Shown piece by piece: positions 48,001 to 55,000 of a stretch of DNA of 55,000 nucleotides (within the stretch, counting starts at the first letter, position 1; each line of letters starts with the position of its first letter). The notes beneath the pieces were generated by a model, which saw only the letters and a program-made list of their open reading frames with translations, made no database searches and had not been told where the DNA came from. The position numbers were made by a program, and so were the translations under genes. The DNA comes from Cryptococcus deneoformans JEC21 (lineage: Eukaryota > Basidiomycota > Tremellomycetes > Tremellales > Cryptococcaceae): positions 520,121-575,120 of the forward strand of contig NC_006691.1 of the NCBI RefSeq assembly GCF_000091045.1, in the 5' to 3' direction.

Positions 48001-48747
48001 CCCGGAACTTGGCTGTTGCTTGACTTTTTTGTGACCTTGCCTTGCTACGCCATCCAATCCGGAATACGCATAATCGAACTTGTCTATCGACTTGTATTGG
48101 CCACATTCAACCAACGTATAACTACCCTACTATGTCAACGGTAATTTGATACCTTCGTGACTATAATGACCCATCATGATCTCAGTCGACATCCTTTACA
48201 TTACGCGCTTGTGTGCAGCGTGCCGCTTCTCTTCACACCTCATCCCTGCCCTGACCCACTGCGTTCCTCGTTCCTTCTATTCAGACTACAGAGTCGAATT
48301 GTTTCCCATATAGGTGGCAGCTTGGCCAGGGAGACAGCTTCCCTCATTATCATCGCCTTTGTGCATTTAAAACCCGAATATACTTGGTAATCGGTCGGAA
48401 CTTCGCACAACCTGTGCTCTACCTTTCTGCACGGATTCCGAAGGTATTACTCCCTTCTGTCCTTCCGCTTAGGAAACACAGGGTGCCTGCATCCGAAAGG
48501 CAAATTGGCTCATAGAAACCTTGGGAAAAGCCGGGTGAAGGTGAAACAACGTTCGTGGGATTCCCCAACACTGTCAATTTAAGACCATCGAACCTCGTCT
48601 CTGGTGTCTTCTCAGTCGGCTTTTCTTCAAAATCTTTCAGAAACGGCTGAAGCTTGAGCTTACTTCTGCACAAAGGTAGCGAGGTTTCTGTTACGAATCA
48701 GTAGAATTGTTGGTCCTTATTTCGAAACCAGCAACTGTTCTTAGGTC
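45061..48747. other. 3.7 kb gene-poor region with protein-like fragments
   Basis: The region is AT-rich to about 47,200 and has no complete gene I can support. A perfect 8-bp-arm hairpin sits at 45294-45311. A short trinucleotide-like patch of GGTAGCAGC units lies near 46070. From 47,500 to 48,680 there are open segments with natural-looking protein sequence but broken structure: minus 48419-48668, minus 47541-47906 and plus 47850-48146. These may be relics of a lost gene, or unrecognised exons. The last 200 bp presumably include the promoter of the Zn2Cys6 gene. No long terminal repeats or telomere repeats were seen. Confidence 0.45.
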
Positions 48748-51698
48748 ATGCCAGAGACTCTCATGTCATTATCAACGTCAACCTTACTCGAGCGTCGCCG
48801 ATCATCACTTTCTCCCCCTTCCTCTCCCCCAGCCGAACGAAGCAAAACACAGCCCTCAGTCACTCCCGTCCCTTCTGCAACTCTTTCAGTTTATCCCTCC
48901 CCCTCATCCATGAGCCTTCCCACTGTCCCTCTCAAGGACGTTCCTGCTGATCAGTCTCAAGAAGGAGGATTACAACCTTCATCTCAACGCTATCACCCCC
49001 CTCCTCTTCTCCCAAGGAGAGAGTCATTCCATTGCTCTAATAACAGACCCCATCCACCGCCTTTTCGTACTGCGCTGAGTTCATTAGGGCCGATGACGAC
49101 CTCCAATCTCATACTTGGTACTCCCACAGAAGAGAAGGCAAGCCCAAAATTCAGTATTAAAAGGGGTAAAGAAGAAAAAGTGGACAAAGAAGAGTTGACC
49201 ACCAAAGGAAGAAAAAGAAAGAGATTAGCCAAGGCGTGTAGTGCCTGTCATGTAAGTTGTTTTTCTATAGTGGTCAACCGTATTCAGCTAAATTAGAATC
49301 TATCATTAGAAAAACAAGAGAAGGTGTGATGGTTTTGCCCCCTGTTCCAACTGCGAGTTTTCCAATAGACCATGTCAATATCTCAATGCGCAAGGGGAGC
49401 CCATTCCGCCACCACGGACCCGCGACCCTTCCAACAACACCTCGAGCAAGGGCAAAGACGACTGCAAAGCTAGCAGTGCCGATGGGAGTGACATCGCCAG
49501 TCAGGAGGATAGGCGAGAAAGTGGGGAGAGCAACCAGTCGCTGCGAGATGGACAAATGGACCCTGAATCCGAAGTGGACAGAAAGCCATCCATTGGTCCA
49601 CTCCAGGTTGTAGACATGGATGTCTCACTGGGCGCTGAGCTTGTGGACAGTGAGTGAGGCTGAACAAGTCAAGTGTTTATATACTGATTCTGAATTATTA
49701 GTCTTCTTCAAGCGTTGCTTGCCTTTACCATTCATGCTACACGCGCCAACTTTCAATTACCGCCTTTATCTCAACCAGGTCTCGCCCATCTTGCTCGATT
49801 CCATGTACGCGTTTGCCGCCCGACTATGCGAAAACCCGTTTTTTCTACAAACATTTCCCCCAAATCACCCCCCCCATTTGCGGGGTGAACTCTTCGCACT
49901 TCGTGCTCATCGTAGCGCAGAAAACTTGATCCAGCAGCGCAACATATGGAGTGAAGAGACTCGCCGGGCCGACCGAGGGTCATGGCAAGAGACGGAGTTA
50001 GCTCAAGCAGCCTATCTGTTGAGCGTCTACTTCACTTGTCTCCGTGAACCTAAGCTTGGTCTTTTCTATCTTGATGCTGGGGTCGATATTCTTCGTCCAT
50101 CACCCGCGACTTATATACAACCGCCAGCCGCGCCGACAGGAGCGAGTCCTATAGAGTATACAACTCACATGGAGTGCCGAACCCGCACATTCTGGGCCTT
50201 TGTATTGCATGACCTGTGCGCGGCCTCCAATGGTAGGCCAAGGAAACTTGGAGAGGTAGATTTGGGAGCAATTCCTTTACCAGGAACAGAAGCCCATTGG
50301 GCCAGATGGGGTGGTGGAGGCATCGGGGGGAGAGAGCCCGGCAGAAGGGATGGCTTGATCGCGGGCACGGGGAATTGGCTCGGCGAAGAGGGAGCTGTAG
50401 GGGAGATAGGTAACGTCATTCGGATTGTAAGTACATCGTGATGGGAAACGCATAGATACTCACTTCATCTCTTAGCTTTCCATATTGGCAGACATTATGT
50501 CTCTTGCGACTGATCCTAATGCTGGTGACTCCAAACAGACTCTTGCTGCCAGACTTGAGGCCGCTCTCAAGGCCTGGGCGATGGCCTTACCCTCGCACAT
50601 GCACTTCAACGAGCCAAACCTGACCATGGCCGTCTCCAAACTGTCATCTCCAGTGGCCGAAATTAAGACGTCAGGATGGATGTATGCCTACATGCATGCT
50701 GTCGCCGAGTGTGGGATGTTTTACCTTCAGGCAGCTGTGGCACCGGTCAGCGACGGCGTGTTCACGGCTAGGAGGCAAAGTCAAGCAATTGAAAATCTAA
50801 TCGTCATCATGGACGCCATCAATCAAACAGGCCGCGAAGGGTTTAGCTGTAAGTCTCCGTTTCATATGCAGAGGTTGCGATGACTTAATTCCGGATTACA
50901 GTCTTATTCCCCCTACTCGTCATTTCTAACTGGCAGGAGCACCTTGAGAAATCGGACCTTCTTGTCAGAGACGTAAAACATCATCTGACTGAGGAGCGTC
51001 TCAACCATTGGTGGTCGGAAATGGCTCGGGAATGGGGTGTCGAACGACATGACGTTCTCAGGCGTGGATTTTATATTCTGCCCATATCCCCTGTTGTACC
51101 ACAACGAAAATATCGTTATTCGCAGTCTTCGCATCCCGACCGCCCTTTCCTGGCAACTTCAAGTTTGGGACTGTACCAAGCGTCGCCTCCGAACAGGATT
51201 TCTTTGGAATCTGCTGCTACTACTTCACCTACATCAACAGCGGCAATTCCTGTTACCACTCCCAATTTCAATCGTACGTCTCGCTTCAACCTTCCCACCT
51301 TGCCACCTCTTCGGCCCCGCGCAACCTCTGGTGCGAGTGTCTTGTCCAACTATTATGGCCGCTCGCCTTCTCCTCCGCTCCATCTTCCCTCTGTTGCATC
51401 AGCATTATCAGATCGAGGAAGTGACAAGGAGCACGAGCGATTTTCCCTCCCGTCGATCTCCTCAGAGCTACGTTATCGTGAGCCTTCAAGCCCCCGTCAC
51501 CCTCTATCCCAGAGTATTAGTTTAAGGTATATCCCGAAGCAGCACCCTTATGTGCGCGAAAAACCTCGATCACCCAGAAGGAGCATAAGTGAGAGGGATA
51601 TGCGAGACGGGGACCATATTACCGGGATTGCGGCATTAGTAACAGCTGCCGAGCGAGAAAGAGAAAGAGAGTCAGGAGGGCAGAATATTCGCTCGTAA
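48748..51698 (+). CDS. Zn2Cys6 fungal transcription factor
   Basis: Five exons, 48748-49251, 49310-49649, 49702-50426, 50476-50848 and 50902-51698, give 912 residues. The binuclear zinc cluster is CSACHKNKRRCDGFAPCSNC followed by EFSNRPC, with exact C-x2-C-x6-C spacing. A basic run (KGRKRKRLAK) precedes it. The first intron splits the cluster between His and Lys of HKNK. A fungal-specific transcription-factor domain follows (about residues 280-600), with LPLPFMLHAPTFNYRLYLNQ, AYLLSVYFTCLREPKLGLFY and TRTFWAFVLHDLCAASNGRP. The C-terminal third is Ser/Pro/Arg-rich and probably disordered. The target genes are unknown. The ATG at 48748 is the first in frame with no upstream splice needed. Confidence 0.9.
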
Positions 51699-52421
51699 AG
51701 TTGAAAAGGTTCTTTGTCTTGGGCTCTTCGAATTAACCATGTGGGAGATATTGTAATTTAGCCTGTGATTTGTTGAAATTAAAACGCAAAGATATGTAAA
51801 ACCAGCTATAACATTTGGAGAGGAGCCAAAAATATGATGATGGATGTGTCAACGACTTAGTTTTGCGTGGTGTAGCGAAAGGCTTTTCTCGCTCTTCGTT
51901 CGAACTTCTTGTTCATCATGAATGGTCATCACTTCTTCAGTTCATTGCTGACAACTTGCGTTCAATAATCCATTCTGTAAAAGCGATGTGATTGTGGTTG
52001 GAGGACCGCGGTATATAAACACTAACGTCAACGACCATCATTTGTCCATCGCCATTGAGGGTGTTTCGTCCTCTCTCCCACTTTCTGACGAGGTTTTTTC
52101 CTGGCCTTTGACAACGAGGCTTTTTCCATTCTATAAGGCGACGAGGCGGTCGCCGAGGCGGCCGCCGAGCTTATCCGATTATTAACGGCATCGATACCCC
52201 GGGACTTGGCCATGGGTCAGCAGGTGTCGTCTGCCCGAAGGTCTCCTTTGCTGTGATCTTCGTTATTTCTTGTAAGCAACTCTATCTGGTCTTCCTTTAT
52301 TTCGGCAACTTTATCTGGAACGTCCGGCACTTGCATGCGAATCCACACCTTTAAGAGGAACATCGCAGCAGCCACCATTTTCTTCTCCAGGCCGTTATCC
52401 GCTTAATCGCCATCGACTACA
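51699..52421. promoter_or_regulatory. intergenic; TATA-like element upstream of RING-CH gene
   Basis: The 3' flank of the Zn2Cys6 gene and promoter of the next. A TATATAAA element lies at 52012-52019, about 400 nt upstream of the ATG, so it may serve a long leader or be fortuitous. A GC-rich patch with a repeated GCCGAGGCGG-like unit runs at about 52137-52170. No gene is seen. Confidence 0.4.
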
Positions 52422-53795
52422 ATGGACCGATCTGATTGCTCGACAGCAGCCAATGACCAGGCCGACGAGGCCCATGTTGAGGACTGCCTAGACACAAACC
52501 ATGATGCCCGAGCAGGCGGTACATCTACAGCCGAGAAGCAATGTCGGATATGTTTCTCAGGACCAGAAGAGGAAGATGCATTGGGGCGATTGATCTCACC
52601 GTGTATGTGTACGGGAAGCATGCGTGTAAGTACAGAACTGGTTTTTATATTAGTTCCGCCGGATCGGTCGCTCATAGGGAACACTGGTCACAGTATGTAC
52701 ATGGTATGAACGATTTCCTGTCTGGCTGGTTATCTACTGCTAAATCGAGTCACCAGTGTCGTGTATCAATGCGTGGCGTGGTACAGGCGCCAATGCGGTG
52801 AGTGTCTTGGCATTCCTCTTCACACCGACTGACTTAATTCAACAGAAAGCTTTCATGGAATGTCCCCAATGTAATTTCCGATATCAGATCCGCCGTGAGC
52901 GAAGTTCATTAATGCTAATGGTGTCAGACTGACATTGCGCGCAGGTACACGTATTTCCGGTCTAGCCACCTCAAAGCCAATCTTGCTATTGTTCACGTTC
53001 TTTCTGTTCTCGATTCTTTCTCTTACCCTCGGCTCCATTCTACGCTCCCTTCTCGCTTATTCTACTACCTCGCGCACATTACTGTCCTCCTCCCCGCCCA
53101 TCAATGTTGCCACACCTTTCGATCTTTTTGGCGGCGAGTTTGTTGACCGAGGGGGGGGTGTTGTCATCGTAGGCGGAAGTGGTGCCCTTGTGTGGGACAT
53201 TGTTCTTGCCGCTGTCCAGACATTTGCTTCGTTAGCTGATAGGATGACCTATTTTCAATCCCATCTTCATGATTGTCTACCGGGGCCAATCGCCGTCTTT
53301 GTGTCTGCCCTCTTTGTACGATTCTTTCTGGGCCTCGCTGTCCTGGGTTCTCTGTCTTTCATCTCATTATCAATTTCTTTGTCACTTTTCGGACCTCTAC
53401 AACTTGCCAATGCCCTCCGCGGGGGCTTTATTGGATCCTGGGGCAGGAGAAGACTAGCAAGGAATGGACGCGATGGCGGGATTGGAACAGTTATTGTTGT
53501 CATACTAGTGGTGATAGGGGCAATCAACACGTTGAGACAAGTGTATGAAGGGGTTGGTCGGTTAGCGATCAAGTTGTTGAAGTACTTGGAGACACAGATA
53601 TTGGAAGTCAACCCGGATGAGATTAGAAGAAGCACAAGGCCCACTGGTGAAAGGTCGAGAGCGATATGGTACGAACAGTTGAGAACATGGAATGGTTGGA
53701 AAGAAATGGGATACAGGTGCTATACAAGGGTTGAAGGATGGCTTCAGAGCCTATGGGCATTTTGGGCACCTGCCGAGCATGAACATGTTGAGTAA
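52422..53795 (+). CDS. RING-CH (MARCH-type) membrane E3 ubiquitin ligase
   Basis: Five exons, 52422-52625, 52694-52703, 52757-52797, 52846-52894 and 52945-53795, give 384 residues. The C4HC3 RINGv domain has ligands C41-x2-C44, C61-x-C63, H71-x2-C74 and C91-x2-C94, with the seven-residue gap between C63 and H71 that defines RING-CH. Two or more hydrophobic helices follow (around PILLLFTFFLFSILSLTLGS and a longer Leu/Phe/Ser-rich one). This fits MARCH-type ligases of the ER or endosomal membrane; the yeast relatives are Ssm4/Doa10 and Ssh4-like adaptors, but this is much shorter than Doa10. Exon 2 is only 10 nt and encodes Tyr-Val-His including ligand H71. Substrates are unknown. Confidence 0.85.
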
Positions 53796-53968
53796 TGCTT
53801 CCTATATAGAGGATTATGCATAAGTGTAATTTCCGTAGCGCGATTCAGACGTCAATCCAGTAACGTATTAGTGATCTGACGCATGCAGTTGGAAACGATT
53901 AAACAGGCGCGGATGATTGTCTCTGACTACAGATACGAATTACAACATTCCAAGAACAGGCCAACATA

Positions 53969-54436
53969 TTACTCAGGTTTTTTCTCAGCCTCAGGCTTTT
54001 TCGTTTTCAGCCGCACCGAGGTTCTTCTTGTTGCCGATCTGATAGCAAGTATGTCACCACATCGTCTGTGACGGGTTGTACGTAAAGGCGGGGTGGTTCT
54101 TCGGCATTCAATACGAGCGTCATGTAATTTGCCGTCGGCCTCGAAATGTTCTCGAGGAAGATATTCACCACGGAGGGCACATTCGACAGGAGGTGGAGCA
54201 AGTCGTAGCGGGAGCCGGAACTGTTTATCAACCTCGTCTTCATCATCAAACCGTGCTGAAGCACGGCATTCACCTCTTAGATGACCGAGAGCAGGATATT
54301 GGTCATCTGGAATGTGATTAGGGGAAGTACATTGGAAGGCTCGCGACTGTCTTCCGGATGGTGACGACGACGGGCGCCATCAGAGGTTAGAGGGAATGTC
54401 GCCAATACCGGCCAAAGTTGCAGTGCGTTTATTCAT
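53969..54436 (-). CDS. small hypothetical protein
   Basis: Two exons, 54409-54436 and 53969-54306, join in frame (GTATTG donor, TTCCAG acceptor) to give 121 residues. The protein starts MNKRTATLA, has an acidic patch (FDDEDEVDKQF), a Pro-rich part and a basic C-terminus (RLKTKKPEAEKKPE). I recognise no family. Codon choice resembles neighbours. A second open frame covers almost the same bases (to 54007), which weakens certainty about which is translated. Conservation in related species would settle it. Confidence 0.45.
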
Positions 54437-54708
54437 TTGCCGTGGAGAGCTGATAGGCACTGACAACAGCAACTGATGGGAGCAAGACATATAGGGAGAG
54501 AATCATGGGAGAAACAGGACGAACGCCCGTTGGAGGTTTTGGTACAGAAACGCGTGAAAAAGAGTGAGAAAGTGCATGCTAAAACGTATTCTCGCACGCC
54601 TAAAATCAAATCTTCAGCCAATTTCAGCTAAGTGACCCAGAGATGTATATAATACACGCATGGCACCGTTGGATGTACGGACCCGAGAGCAACTCATTGA
54701 CACAAGTT

Positions 54709-55000
54709 TCAAGACTGTGCGGCGAGACTGCCACTTCGAGAGTTCTTATTAGATTCGCTAACTTTGCCCAGCTGGGCAAGCGCGGCATAGCCGTCCGGAT
54801 ACTCGGTTCTCTGATGATAATCAGTGAGCATGCAGCACGGTAAAACTGACCAGTACAAATGACTTACCCATTCAGGGCGAATGACATCGTCAAGTTTGCT
54901 TGCTACCATCTTGGTGATACTATATAATGGGTCAACTTGTGCCTCAATACATGAAGGCCGAAAGACACTCACAGCTTCGTGGTTGACTCTGACACTCCTC
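54709..55000 (-). CDS. 3' end of an unrecognised gene, cut by window edge
   Basis: Three terminal exons read on the minus strand: from beyond 55000 down to 54973, then 54868-54919 and 54709-54810, ending in TGA at 54709-54711. Splice sites are standard and phases agree. The visible C-terminal residues include TKMVASKLDDVIRPEW and TEYPDGYAALAQLGKVSESN. I do not recognise the family. The start and most of the gene lie outside the window. Confidence 0.55.
   Translation of the reverse strand, partial: RSVRVNHEAVSVFRPSCIEAQVDPLYSITKMVASKLDDVIRPEWVSHLYWSVLPCCMLTDYHQRTEYPDGYAALAQLGKVSESNKNSRSGSLAAQS

Noticed and set aside
1..55000. tRNA, rRNA or CRISPR features
   Set aside because: No tRNA A/B-box pair, rRNA segment or regularly spaced repeat array was found by eye. 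A GATTCGAATC stretch near 34365 lies in VMA10 coding sequence.

Overview
The window looks like nuclear DNA of a basidiomycete yeast of the Cryptococcus neoformans/gattii complex. Genes are packed tightly on both strands, and almost every one is cut by many short (about 45-70 nt) GT-AG introns. The first gene is a GPI-anchored chitin deacetylase very like Cryptococcus Cda1. The species within the complex cannot be fixed from this sequence alone. All gene models here were built by hand from splice signals and reading-frame continuity. Every complete multi-exon model gives a coding length divisible by three, apart from the broken transposase.

Bases 1-38,600 are a dense housekeeping block. In order it holds: chitin deacetylase (+), SRP9 (-), the nuclear 5'-3' exoribonuclease RAT1/XRN2 (+), a small single-pass membrane protein not obvious as one ORF (+), a 21-exon IRA/neurofibromin RasGAP (-), WDR83/MORG1 (+), a MOB2-type kinase activator (-), a SIKE/FGFR1OP2-like coiled-coil protein (+), proteasome alpha-3 (-), a Zds1/2 homologue (-), a 17-exon OPT oligopeptide transporter (-), a TPR protein resembling the Rpl4 chaperone Acl4 (+), V-ATPase subunit G (-) and symplekin (+). 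Several pairs are divergent and share short promoters: SRP9/RAT1, IRA/WDR83, MOB2/SIKE-like, OPT/TPR and VMA10/symplekin. Others converge with about 110 bp between stops.

Bases 38,600-48,750 are looser accessory DNA. They hold one C2H2 zinc-finger transcription factor, a decayed PIF/Harbinger-type DDE transposase on the minus strand, an inverted partial second copy of that element, and about 3.7 kb with no convincing gene but several protein-like fragments.

Bases 48,750-55,000 return to ordinary genes: a Zn2Cys6 transcription factor (+), a RING-CH membrane E3 ligase (+), a small unrecognised protein (-) and the 3' end of another gene (-) cut by the window edge.

Functionally the window mixes cell-wall chitosan formation, Ras/cAMP braking, MAPK scaffolding, RAM/NDR and probable STRIPAK signalling, RNA 3'-end processing and termination (symplekin plus RAT1), and protein targeting and turnover. 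No operon-like logic or biosynthetic cluster is evident. The most unusual points are exon architecture (start-codon-only exons, 10-17 nt micro-exons, a pair of GC-AG introns), the structure of the broken transposon, and a strong G-quadruplex motif just downstream of the chitin deacetylase stop.
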